From Undaria pinnatifida (lineage: Eukaryota > Sar > Phaeophyceae > Laminariales > Alariaceae), in NCBI GenBank assembly GCA_012845835.1, contig JABAKD010000011.1, forward strand, positions 10,230,381-10,294,380: 64,000 nt of DNA, given 5' to 3'. Shown here piece by piece: positions 1 to 12,100 of the stretch. Each line of letters begins with the position of its first letter. Position 1 is the stretch's first letter. Under the pieces are notes generated by a model, which saw nothing but the letters and a program-made list of their open reading frames with translations, made no database searches and was not told the origin of the DNA. A program made the translations under genes and the position numbers.

Positions 1-301
1 ATTATTTCACAACAACACGGGGGATGGTACATACCAGGTGCCCCAGGTATAATTATTTTCGGCGGGACGGGACGTTTTTTTGTTCACAACGGGACGGGAC
101 GGTAGAGGTAGCAGCGAAGCGATGAGCGAAAGGCTGCGCTGGTTATTCCGGGAATGACCATTTGAAATATATTTTCGGTTCTGTCATCGGGTACACTAAG
201 CGACTTACTATACAACAGGTATAGGTATGTTTCACGTTTTTATACCCGCCGTGATATTTCTCGACGGCTCTGGGTTAAGACGCCCCCGTCGTTCAGAAAA
301 C
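1..301. other. repeat-derived, no gene seen
   Basis: GC-rich short direct repeats of cgggacggga lie near 60-105, followed by a truncated MITE-A fragment (240-301, including gggttaag and a gtcgttcagaaaacg segment) that runs into the full MITE-A copy at 302. No coding exon is supported. Confidence 0.4.
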
Positions 302-554
302 GACGCGTGCTACGATAGAGGTGCACCACTTCTTTTCTAATACTACCCCTCAATTTGGGAGCTTACGACAGCCCTGTCCCAAAAACGATATGGAGAAAAT
401 AAAGCTGCTACACCGAATGAAAATCCCATGGCCTGGGTACACGGCGAGAATCGTGCCAAAAGAATGTTCTATTCCCGACCATTTTGGGTTAAGGAGACCC
501 GTCATTCAAAAAGCATTTCAGACGAAACCTGCTTCCTCTATCGTAGCACGCGTC
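302..554. mobile_element. MITE-A copy 1, 20-bp perfect TIRs
   Basis: The left end gacgcgtgctacgatagagg (302-321) is the exact reverse complement of the right end at 535-554, giving a 253-bp element with no transposase ORF. At least five more diverged copies are in the window. A further TIR-like end at 586-608 suggests nested or partial copies next to it. The superfamily is not identified because no convincing target duplication was found. Confidence 0.8.
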
Positions 555-766
555 ATGACTGTAATGTTTAGCCACAAAACGCTACCTCTGTCGTGTAGCA
601 CGCGTCGAAACCAAATCCGGCGGCGCTCTTAAACTGTGTCATCGAGAGACATATACATCGGATATCGTCAAACGCGAAGTACAGGTTTTCATTTTTTCAC
701 TTCAACATCCCACATAACCAGTTGTCTCCACATTTTTTTATTAGTCGTCATGGTCGTTCAGAAAAC

Positions 767-1011
767 GACGCGTGCTACGATAGAGGTACACCACTTTTTC
801 GGGGGTTTCTCAATTTTAGGAGCTTGAAACCTCTCCCAAAAACCGATTTGGCGAAAAATAGAATTGCTGCCGGATGAAAATTTCAATGGCCTAGGTACAC
901 AATGAGAATCATGCAAAAGAAACGGCGTTTTCCCGACGATTTTGGGTTAAGGAGTTTCTTCATTCAGGAGCCGTTTCAGACAAAAAGGGCTACCTCTGTC
1001 GTAGCACGCGT
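767..1011. mobile_element. MITE-A copy 2
   Basis: It has the same left end as copy 1 (gacgcgtgctacgatagagg) and a right end reading cctctgtcgtagcacgcgt. The interior is similar to copy 1 (caccact near the left, gggttaagga near the right). The copy is 245 bp and non-coding. Confidence 0.75.
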
Positions 1012-1116
1012 AATTTTTTGCTTTCCAGCTCTACTCGTGGGAGGTTTTACCCTCAACGACCATCACGACAATGCCGTGGCAATCTGTTAATAGGTGCATT
1101 CCCTTCTCTCCCCTAG

Positions 1117-1326
1117 GTGCCTGTCTTCGCTGTTATCGTGCGCATAGGGTTCAGCACTCCGACCACTGCTCGTCGGTTTGCATCGAATTTTTGCAAACTC
1201 GCGCTCTCGAACTTCGGACAGAAAATCATCCAGAAGAAAAAGCCTGCGCATCCAAATACGTCACCCGACATTCGAACCACGGCGCAAACGGCAGCAAAGG
1301 ATGGGCAGTCTACCGCTTTCCCATAG
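1117..1326 (+). CDS. candidate terminal exon, unknown protein
   Basis: A pyrimidine-rich acceptor (cccttctctcccctag) is followed by 69 open codons and a TAG stop at 1324-1326. The peptide starts VPVFAVIVRI and has a Lys-rich stretch (KIIQKKKPAH). No upstream exon was found, and the minus strand is also open here. It could be a chance ORF behind a chance acceptor. Confidence 0.22.
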   Translation: MPVFAVIVRIGFSTPTTARRFASNFCKLALSNFGQKIIQKKKPAHPNTSPDIRTTAQTAAKDGQSTAFP

Positions 1327-1439
1327 TCAAACTTTCGTGGGCCTTGTTGAATCATCGTTGTGATTCTCGAGCAAGTTTAAGGGGGGAGAAGACCAGGCAC
1401 GCTCGCTGACGAGGCTTGCCCTCCCATCCAAACCTATAT

Positions 1440-2938
1440 TAATAGTAGGTCATGCAGATTAGTATCGGTTTGGCTTTTTGTACTTGCACAGCGGTGGCAC
1501 GAGTACCTTTCATCTTTGATCGCTGTCTGTTGTTGGCGGAAACCAACAGACGAACTCGAACTATTCTTAATAGTAGGTGTACCGCCGGCCATGACGATAG
1601 ACTCCAACCGCTATTAATGGAGTAAAAGAAAGCTGGCGCATCTAGTAAATCGCCTGGCATATCTCATGCAAATCCGCCGAGGCCCCGTCCCTTTCGCGAT
1701 CGTCACTTCATCCTAGCTCTTGTCGACAGCGTCCCGCGACAGCAGTTACCGTAAGTTCCCGAACGTAATGATGTGTTTGGTGCCATCGGGGGAACATACC
1801 TCCCAACACTATGTTCAGCCCTACTAGGTACCAGGTATACCGCTATTACAGCCAGGTACGATGTAGATAGATGGACTGGCACATAGTCTACAACACCAAA
1901 ACGTCAACCAAGCGTTTTTGTTGAGTGGACGGGAAATAGACAAACCCCTGGTTTCAATCAGTGCCAGTAGTTAGCGGAAGGTGGCAAGAGCCAAGACGTA
2001 TACGATACAGCTAAAAAAAAAAGAAGAAAATATATCTACCCCATTACCTGGTACAGGCCACGACACTTGTATGGAACCTACTCCTCCAGATAGTAATTGT
2101 TCTATTCCACCCCGTTAAACTCTACCCCCCCCCTTCTCTTTCAACTACGTCAACACTACCATCAATCACCACTACTACCATCCCATCACCACAACCCGCC
2201 CCCCGCCTCCACCGCAACACTAACAACACTAACTATCATCACGGCCATCACCACTACTGCTACCCTCAGCGCCACCACCATCAATACCACCCGCCAGCAC
2301 CACCAGCACCACCAGCACCAACCATAAGAGCCGCGACCGCCGAGATCATTGTCTGAACATCCACGCTAGGCGCAAAACCACACACAATACCAGCAGCGAA
2401 CACAAGACTGACCAATGGACCCCTATCCGTCAAAAAGCAGATGAAGCAACGACAGAGTCAGCTTGCTACAGCGCGCTGCCCGTCTACGGACCAGCAGCAA
2501 CAACGACGAAACTTGAAAGAGGCAAGCGAAAGTGTGCGTAGTACTGACATCTCTCGTTATCGCCTCACGTCATGCACATCATGCTCACCATCCACACCAT
2601 CCACGTCAGAGTCGCGTGTGGCTATAACGTGAGTTTCCGATGTAGTCGTTGACGAACACCGACAGGGGATGAAAATGCCTGCATCAGTACACCCATCCAC
2701 TTGTCGATAAAACCAACCACGGTCTGTAATACAAACTGTAATACAAAGTGTCATACAAACAGTAGTGCCACTTTAAGCCGAAACGTAAACACACCACGGG
2801 TCTACCATTCACAATACTTACTAATAGTAATCAACCCACGGTGTCCCAAGAATTCCGTCGATGTGGTATGACACGATGTAACATGTGTTGGCAAAATAAA
2901 ACTTTCTGTAAAACTGAGAAAAGACGCTCTTCGACCAA
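1440..2938. other. intergenic, low-complexity segment
   Basis: About 1.5 kb with no supported exon. Around 2097-2326 there is an ACC/CAC-rich low-complexity stretch (open but compositionally biased). The palindrome-like motif taccaggta occurs near 1830. The 3' end of the minus-strand gene lies just to the right (stop at 2939), so its terminator or poly(A) signal should fall near 2700-2938, but none stands out. Confidence 0.4.
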
Positions 2939-3104
2939 TCAACGCCACCGCTGCTTAGGGGCCGCCTTACTCCTCCCCCCCGCTGCCCCCCTGTTGGCAG
3001 CCGCCTCCTGCCTGCTACGTGATGAGACACCCGTTCCCGAAACCACTTTTTTGCCCCCGCCGGCGACGACCTTTGTCTTCATTTTCCGGGGCCTGCCAGC
3101 GCTC
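2939..3104 (-). CDS. candidate terminal exon 5, basic AT-hook-like tail
   Basis: The acceptor is caaccgcctccag at 3105-3107. The phase matches exon 4. It encodes SAGRPRKMKTK, then a Gly/Ser/Lys-rich stretch ending APKQRWR and a TGA stop. GRPRK fits the core of an AT-hook, which binds the AT-rich minor groove; that function is inferred from the motif alone. Confidence 0.48.
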
Positions 3105-6100
3105 CTGGAGGCGGTTGAGAATAGGGGATTGGGGGCAGTAAGCAAGGAAACTGAGACCAAGTGCAGGTATTATATCCCCTCAGTGCCGCAGCTGGATAAC
3201 GGTTATTGCTGTTTGCTCTACACTGCTGGTAGGCCTGGGAATACAATTTTTTAGACGTAAAATTTGCGGGGGAAATGTCCCATGGTCGTTCTCTACGAAA
3301 AAAACTCTTTAGGAGATCAACCAATCAACGATGGGGAAAACCAAACCGTACTGTGTTGACATATACCCTCCAGCAATGCTCAGAATAAGTGGCTCCAACG
3401 GGACGTGCGTCCGTGCGAGGCGTGCGGGGATAACATCCTGACTCGGACTCGAAGAGCTCGGACCCCACGTTTGGCATTTGCGACATCCGCGGCATACCAG
3501 TCACTCACACAATAACTCCAGGAATACTATGAAAACTCGAGGAAATCTACTAAACTAGTGTGGCTACGCTTATGTTGTAACAAAAAAAGTCGGCAAGCGG
3601 ATCGCCTTTACCGCACCGTTGGATTAGTGCCTGCAGTGGGATAGAGTATGGCAATCGAGAAATTTGGGGTGGCCCCGCGTGTGATTCCAATACATGACAA
3701 CGAAAAAAATCAAAAATATCTCAAACATTATTTTCAGAACCTAACCCTGGCCTCAACCCCGCCCTACCTCTGCAAGTTTGTCCCGGAACAATCCGGTGTT
3801 GTCGTTTTATTTGTCCGAGCATACATGAAAACGCATAGAATAACTTTGGGTTTTATCTATTAATGGGATATTGTAGAAACCGGGGAAATTGTAAAGACTA
3901 CCTCCGTAAGCAGCACAAAAAGGTGGCAGACGATCATTTTAGGTTATCGTTTTCAATCCAAATCAAAACATGGGCTTTGCGTAATGGGTTACTGTGTCTA
4001 CAAAGCATTAATTATTAACCAAGCACAACCGAACGTTGATTTTGCTGCAAAATCTATTTTGCTTCGTACTGCAGCGCCGCGACCCTGCTGGCATCCCCTA
4101 GCGGTAGATCTCGCAACTGTGATACCAACGTCGATTTCGTGAGCTCGATCATCGGAAGAATAGTGTAATGTGCAAAAAAATGGCATGTATGCATGCAGAT
4201 ACCGCCTAGAGTATGTGTGCACTATTCAACGCGAGACGACGAGGGAAAACAACTGCAGAATCCTTCCCCGTCTAAAAATGAACACAGACACTGCAATTGT
4301 GGGGGGGGGGTACTTTATTACTAAGAATCTGAGTTTCTAAAGGGAGGAACAGCCAGAGAAAAAAACGCAAAAAAATAAAAGACGGGACGGAAACGATTGG
4401 GATATAAAAAAAACGATGGCTGAAAGCCTCCGGCAACATTCGCCGAGTAATGAAGGCCGCCCTATGTACCCCGGGTGGTTAATAGCATGCTTTAAAGTAG
4501 GGGTGTCCTCAACGAGGCTACAAAATAAGCTATTTCAGACTCCTGTAGTTGTACGAATATTGCCGCCCGAGAAAATAGACGTCCTCGACAACACCCTTCC
4601 CCTACTGCAGATGGTGGTTGCTGGCGGAGCTCTCCCCAAAAATCACGGCTCGGCTCATGGGACTCGCGTGGGCAAGCCGCGGATCCCGATTACTGATAGT
4701 CAATAGAGACCTATTGTCAATCGCGTGTTAAAGTCGCGTTGGGTGCATTATCTTATCGGCAACAACGACGATGACGCGGTGTTCAGCGAAGGTTCTGCAA
4801 GTAATGTATTGCTATTATGACTCCATACACGTGTGAAACAATTTCCCGTTCTTTTTTTTTCCTGTTAACTTTAACTCGTTTTCATTTTTTCAAATGTACC
4901 AAGTATAAGATTTTATTCCAACAAAGGGCATTCCCTCCAGTCTATGTCCCTTGGCACGATCGTGGTGCAATCCAAACGTTCAGTGTGTGCTGCGTGAAAT
5001 GTTCTAGGCGCTGTGTGTTTTGTTGAGGGTTGAGGTGTGAATTCATCGCCTATAAAGTAGAAAAAAATAATTCAGAGGAAATCGTCCCTTCTTGATGTTG
5101 CTTACTAGCACTATATAACACAATTAATAATGTTATGTATAACCTCTATGGAGTTGCAAGGGGGGAAAATACAGAAAAAAAAGTCACCATCTGACGACAC
5201 GACGATAGCACAATCGGCCACACGGAGCTTGTTGGCTTTTGGGTAGGGTGTGCCGGGAACTCAACGTTAAGAGTTGGGAGCTATCTGGCATTATTGCATA
5301 CGACACGCGCAAGACATGCCGATAGCCGAGCTGGCGAACCCTTCCTAAATGCGTGATACTGCAATCGATATTATGTTGGTCTATTGTAATCGCCATACAT
5401 AGGTAGCAAAAGGGCTAAGCCTTACTTTTGCAATAGATTCACAACTGACCCGGGCACTCGCCCTCTTTTAAACGGTAGCACTATCAATGCTAAAAGTGGT
5501 TAAAAAATAGCGCTACTGCATTGTACCGGTCACCTGGTATACTTGACCTGAGGGTCCCTCGAGGAGAGGGGTGGGTGGCCGAGGAAAGACAGCCTCAGCA
5601 ATGCTGCTGTAATGCTGTTCACAATTGCGCACGCGCAAAGCTGCATTTAAGTCATGCCCTCACGAGGACTACCCAGTTTTTACCAATTCCTTACCGCAGA
5701 AACAAAACTTGAGCTGTATGGCAGCGATGGAGTTTGTAGGGGGAGGCAAACTTGGCACCACAGACGATACTTAACGTGTTTTGTATTATATCCCCCACAA
5801 GAACACCCAACCAAACGCATCAATCACCGCATCGTGAAGAAGCCTCGTACCTCAAACGCCCGTACATGCCTTCCGGATTCGGCTGGTTTCCGTCGGTAGC
5901 CCCCCTGTCGTCGGCGATGATGCGCTTCACTGCCACGGTAGCCCTCGGTTTGTTCCCTTCCCGTGGCTGGTTCTCGATGCCCCTGGAACGGAAGGACACG
6001 CCACAAAACAAAACACCAGAGGCCGGGGCGGGGAGGGCGGGCACGTTCCGTTTGAAAAAAAAATACGAGAGATATGCTTGCAGTAGAAGTAGCTTTTTTT

Positions 6101-9100
6101 TCTTTACATTGTTCTCTTGAAAACTTAACAACACGGTTTCGAAGCGGCAAGGGCGGGAGAGCGGAGAGGGGTTAAGCTCAGTAACGGGGGAATTTTAGTT
6201 CAATAACACCACTCTAAAAAAACTACCCCCGGAAAACACTCGAACGCGCTCGCTGCTTTATAAAAAGCTCTCTGTGATATGATATGTGGAAACCTGGCAC
6301 GAGGCATTCCACGGTAGGGGTGCATATATTTTTCTCTGAGTCTCCTCGCTGTTCGTTTTAGCACTGAAAACAAATTCAAGTAGCTCTTATACCCAAAAAA
6401 CGCGGACCAGTGCAGTTCTAAAGGGACTCGGGAGCTCTGCACCTCACCTAATCACCTAATCTTGACCGTGAGAAAAAACGGCGGTGCAACCCCGACAAAC
6501 CCTCCCTTTACCTAGTAATATAATAGGTATGCCACGAAAGATATCGTAAAACCCAATTCGCATTCCGATTATATTGGGTAGCGTAGGACTTCAATAGCAG
6601 GGGGCGCCACGCGATTTAGAAAGATTTTGGTTAAACAATTGTTACGCCAGCAGGTGTAGCATGTGTAGCAGGTGTAGCAAGTGTTGGAAGGAAGACGCCC
6701 TCACTACAGCCTAGGTTGAAGTTAAACGGCCGAAATTCTCTTCCCCACGCAAAACCTAGTCAAACGGGTAAATATATGGTGTCTTACTGACCCCCATGAC
6801 CAGTGTATCAAGGTGACATGGGCAGTTTTTATTTTATAACACGGCCTCGAGCTGTCTCTAGGAGCGAAGCTCGTATCGACCAAGGAGAGGACTTCTAATT
6901 TTTCGGTGATATTCAGGATTTTTCCAAGCGGGTGCCGCATTTTGCACGAACCGGTCGGAGGTACTCCAAGTCATGTCTGTAGAATTTTCCGCGCAAAAAA
7001 ATGAAGATCTGAAGTACGCATGTTCAATATTACGCAGAATATAGCGAAAAAACTTATGTGTAGACTAAAACCAAGTCATTAAAAGGAAATAACGCATCTT
7101 ACTCATTTTTACGCCCAAAATTCCAAATGCCCACGCCGTTTTTGAGAGATAGACCCTGGCATTTTGCACACGTGTTCTGCATGCCCATCTCAAGACCTGA
7201 CCTCCCGTTGTGTTTGTTTGTTCGCCGAAAATGCTTGGTCTGAGGTGGTCCAATTTTGCCCAGAACTCTTAACTGACGAAAAACCAGGCAAAAGAAGCAA
7301 ATGACAGGTAAGGTCTTTGCAACGGCACAAAAAAGGCGTGTGAAAAAATTCACGGTCTGAATCGAAAAATGGTGTGGACATTCGCCGGTGAATACGTTTC
7401 CGTTGTTTTGACGAAGCCGACATGTACTTATATTATAACCTAACGTAGAAGATGTCACCTTGAGGTACGCCTACCGCGTCGCACTATATGTGTTGTACTC
7501 GTGGGCGTCACACATAGTTGAACAAACTTCAGCAGCCGTAGCGTCCAAAAGAGTTGGAGCCATACCGCACAATACCGCACAATACCGTAAATACCATACA
7601 ACAACCATACTGTACAATACCGTACCTGGTCGAGGATGCTTGAGCCAGCGGGGGGGTTGAGATGCATGGGGAAGCCTTCCTCCCCTTACCCGCGGTGGAC
7701 GACACTGATCTCGGTCCCGTGTTGATGCGCGAGGACCCTAGCGGAGTCCGCTTCGCGTCCTCTTGTCTCATTTCGTTCTCCAGCCTCTCGGACAAGGAAA
7801 CAGATGGCGACGCGTCTTTTTCCCTGTTTCCAACAATAGGAGGCGACGGAAAGGCCCCACCCCCGACCCCGCCCCCGACCCAGGGGGCGCGCCCGCCGGT
7901 GGTCGATCCCGGAGTCTTCACGCTGCGGCGCCTCGACTTGTCGGCTGCCATTTTAGGCCGCACGCTCGAGGGGATGGGTGTGGTGGCGGCGATGGTGGTG
8001 GCGGTAACGGTGGTGGCAGTTGCGGCTGTAGAAGTGGGTGCGGTGGGTGCGTTGGGGCTGGCGATTAGTGCGGCGGCGATGGGTGCGGCGTCGGTGATAT
8101 TGGTGGTAGATGCAGCGGTGGGTGCGGCGGCGGCGGCGGTGGGTACGGTAAGTGCGGTGGATGCAGCGGCGGGTGTGGCGGCGGCGGCGGTGGTACTGGA
8201 TGGGGTGGATGCGGCAAGTGCGGTGGACACAGCGGCGGGTGCGGCGGCGGTGGCGGGGGTGGTGGTAGTGAATGCGGCGGCGGCGGTAGAGGAGACTGGC
8301 ATGGGGCGGTCGGCGTGTTTCGGATTCTCGATTGTTGTGGTGAGGGCCCCCGGCTTGGCGGTGGAGGCCAAAATCGAGAGGGCGGCGGTGGAAGTCGTAG
8401 TCGGGGGAGCGGCGATTGCGAACTGGCTCCCGGAAGGGGGGATAGTCTGGATCGGCAGCCCCACCTCGCACTGCTGCGGTGCCATCGTCGTCGTAATCGT
8501 CTCCTTGATCGCGTTCATCACAGCCGGTACCGCCGCCGTGGTCATCATGGAGCCCGGCTGTCCGGTGACAGTACCAGTACGGCTCACCATGGCCGGTTTG
8601 ACAGTGGGGGTGGAAAATGCGGCAACCGCAGCGGCAGTGGCAGCTGCAGCTTCAGCGGTGCGGTCGCAAAGAGTTGTTGCGCTTGCGGGCGTGGCAAGAA
8701 ACATGCCCATTCCACTGGCAGGGCTCGTACAGTCGTAGACCACGCAACCGCTATCGTCGCGGGTGCGGTTACCTTTGGCGCTGGTCTTAGTCGGTGACCC
8801 CGTGCCGGATTCCCGGAGGTCGGCGGCTAGGCGGTCGCGCTGAGTGATCAAGGTCGACACCGTGTCCCCCAAGCGGCTGATCTGACGAATGAACCCACGC
8901 TTCTCCGCCTCGAGCTCAGCGTTGGATGCAAGTAGTTTTTCATTGTCGGCCTTGAGTGACACGGCTACGGTATGCATGGCACTGACTACCACCTGCCAAG
9001 CTATCCCGACCTGCACCTGTTGTTCGAGGGGCCAAGCGTGCAAAAAAACAAATCACGGCGTTTGATTATTCTAGTCATGGATAAGAACGCATTTATGTCT

Positions 9101-12100
9101 ATGATGACTGCGCGTGCACCATGATAATTTACTTCCTCGCCGATCCATGTTGATATTATGAATTTAGTATGATACCTGGTATCCCATGTACCAGTACTGC
9201 CAAAATTTGAAATTTGAAACTTTGAAATTTTGAAACGTTCGAAACGAAACTAAGCGAACAGAACCGCATTGAAATATATTCCGAATCGATTCAATATGTA
9301 CAAGGGAGAGGCCCTGGAAACGTTTTTCGATTTTTTTTTTGTTTAAAAGAAGTTTTGAAATTTTGAAACCGAACCGAACGAAACGAAACGAAAGTATAAA
9401 GCTGTTCCGAACCGATTCAAAAGAAGTCCGTGAACAGTACTTAATTTTTCTTTTGGAAACAAAATGTTTGGGATTACGTATTTTATTTTTATTTTTCAAC
9501 TCTTCAACCGACCAAACTGAAACAAACCGAACCGATTGCAGGAAGTCGCGCAAAACCCTGACATGTTCAACTTTGACACCGTATCGTTGCTATTTTATTT
9601 TATTTTTTTAATTTAGATAAACGTGTTGTTTCAAAATTTCAAAATTTCAAAAAATGTTTTTTTGAAAGGGCCGAACCGAACCGACCCAAACCGTGTAATA
9701 ATTGTACCCTGGCTGTGCTTCCGACGGGCCTCCCTGACCAGCCGGGGGGGGAGAGATGGCCTCGACCGCCCTCTGCTCAATATATTTCTTCCCTCTGCTT
9801 AATATATATTTCTTCTATTATATTGCAGTCTAGTATACTGATTGCTGACGCAGTATAATCTCTGATTGAGACAGCAATTGCGTATCCCTCCTACAATAAT
9901 AGTAATGTTCTACATTGCTTACACTAAGAACATCAAAACGACAATACTCCGATGTTCCCGTTATCGTTCTTACTGAATCAGTATCAACCTGTGCGGCAAT
10001 CGAAGCAGTTCACCTGGCTTTGAGCGGCAAGAGCGGCAGCGTGGGTGTAAGCCTCTTGAGTCATGTAGTTTGCGTTCGACGCAACATCCATGGCGTTCGC
10101 TATGGCGTGTTGAATGGCCGGATCCGCCCATATGGCCGGTGCCGGTCCCATGAAAGCCGCGGTCGTGGCGGGAACGGCGGTCGCGCTATTGATAGTACTC
10201 TCTTCCCCCTCCCCCTTCCCCTTACGCGTATCCTGTTGCGCCTGCTGCGCCTGCTGCGCCTGCTGCTGGTCTTCCTGCCCCCCCTCCCCCTTATCCTCCT
10301 GCGTGTCTTGCTGTTGGTGGTGGAGGTGGTGATGGTCCTGCTGCTGCAGCTGCGGCGGAGGCTGCTGCGGCTGCTGCTCCTCCTGCTGTTGCTGCTGTTG
10401 CTCGCTCTGCCCACACAGCTTGCCCGCGAGGGACTGGTCGTGTTCTTCTTGCTCCTCCTCCGCCAGTTCGCCAATTAAACCATCGATTTTGTCGACATCA
10501 AAATCGAACACAGCCGCGTCCGGCATGCTGTTGCCACTGCCGTGGATGAACGGGATAGGCTCAAGATCATCGTGCTGCAGCTGCTGCTGCTTCTTGTCGG
10601 GCGAATCGAATCCAAAAATTTCTTCATGGGGCGGCAGGACCAATGACGCATGATCAAGCTGACGCGCCAACTCTATTGATGATGTGGTGCTGGTGCTCAG
10701 CAGATCTTGATCGGTATAGGCGATGTGGTCGTCGTTCGTCTCGGCGTCGATGCCGTTGACATCAATAACCGCACACGACGAGCTCTCAGACCCGTTGTTG
10801 CTGCCGTCATTCGCTGGTGGCGGCCCCCCCTGCTGGAGGTGAGGCGAGGGGGGGGCGGGGGTGCGGCTGCAACTACGGTCGTCGGATGGGGGTGGTGACG
10901 GCGAGCTGAATGAAAACGACAGCCCACTCTCGATGGAGTACCTCTCGTTGGGCACGGGACCAAATGAGAACCTACCCTTGCCCCTGGTAGAGGCCGGGGT
11001 TACAGCGCTTGCGACGATAGCGTTGGTGCTGTGATCGTTGTTGCTGATGTTGATGCTGCCATTGCGGTTGATCTTGGTGTTGCTCTCGGTAGACAGGCAA
11101 TTCAAGGCCTGAGAGCGGGGGGGCGACAATGGCAGATCCGGCAGCAGGAGCAGCAGCACAGCAACGATCGATTGGTTCATAAAACAGGTGCGATGTCTGG
11201 TGGAAAAATACAAAACTGTGCCCATTCATACTTAATATAATACTTAATCATATATGTCGGGTCGGGTCTGACTCGTCCACCTCCGTCGGAAGGGCCATAC
11301 TGAATTGCCATGATATCAGTCAAACACCGATTTTTCTTCACGCACGCTACACACGAGCTCTATGTCACAATAGTGGTTCTCCTCTATGGCGCCGATATGT
11401 GCCAGCCGGAAGCACCGACACTGTAGCGACAACCGGCAACACTGCTCCGCGTACTGTCACCACTCAAGTTCCCAACTGTGCCGAGCGACTACTTCACGGG
11501 CGCCAAAGCGGACAACTAGCACTGCTATTAAAATATCAGCGCGACTCGCGTAGAGGGACCACCGTTGTTGTATTTCACAGCAGTACTCGTGCACCGTACA
11601 GCAAGGAAAGGGTTGCCTTTTTGGTAGTTGTTTCCCCCCCCATGACGCAGTACCAGAGAACCTTTTGAGGGGGGTCTTTCGCCGCAAATGAACTACCGCG
11701 ATGGCGGCGGTGGTGGTGGTTGCGACTGCCCAAGAACTGCCGCTTGCGATGCGCAACCACGTACGGCTTCCCCCGTGCGAGCCTGCCATACTGCACGGCA
11801 AGAGAGAGGGGCTAGCGACCTGCGTAGGCGAGTCCGATCGCCCTGTGCACGCTTCAAAATCGACACCCCTTAGAGTAAGTACTATGATGTACTCTATACT
11901 CTATGCTCGAGATAAGTGAAGTCTAGATGATGCCGGGATGGGATCTCGAAGGGTTCTTTTCTTGTGATTTTTTGCTCTTCCAGTCGTCAGCGAGAGGTCT
12001 AACCTCTACCCTACCCACTCACCAGCTCATTGCGCAGCGCGGGTGATGTTACGGGCTTGTTCGCCTGCTGTTGTTGTTGTTGCTGCTGCTGGCGCTGCTG

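Noticed and set aside
7662-8738. 358-codon plus-strand ORF opposite the coiled-coil gene
   Set aside because: Val/Ala/Gly-rich antisense shadow of the GC-rich triplet runs in exon 3; splice signals and the heptad repeat support the minus strand.
8880-9020. bZIP transcription factor
   Set aside because: The zipper is good, but the residues before it (AALAAQSQVQVGIAWQ) are not a basic region.
9984-11225. 413-codon ORF with a hydrophobic N-terminus as a secreted protein
   Set aside because: The apparent signal peptide (VAVLLLLLPD) is the translation of the pyrimidine-rich acceptor upstream of exon 2.
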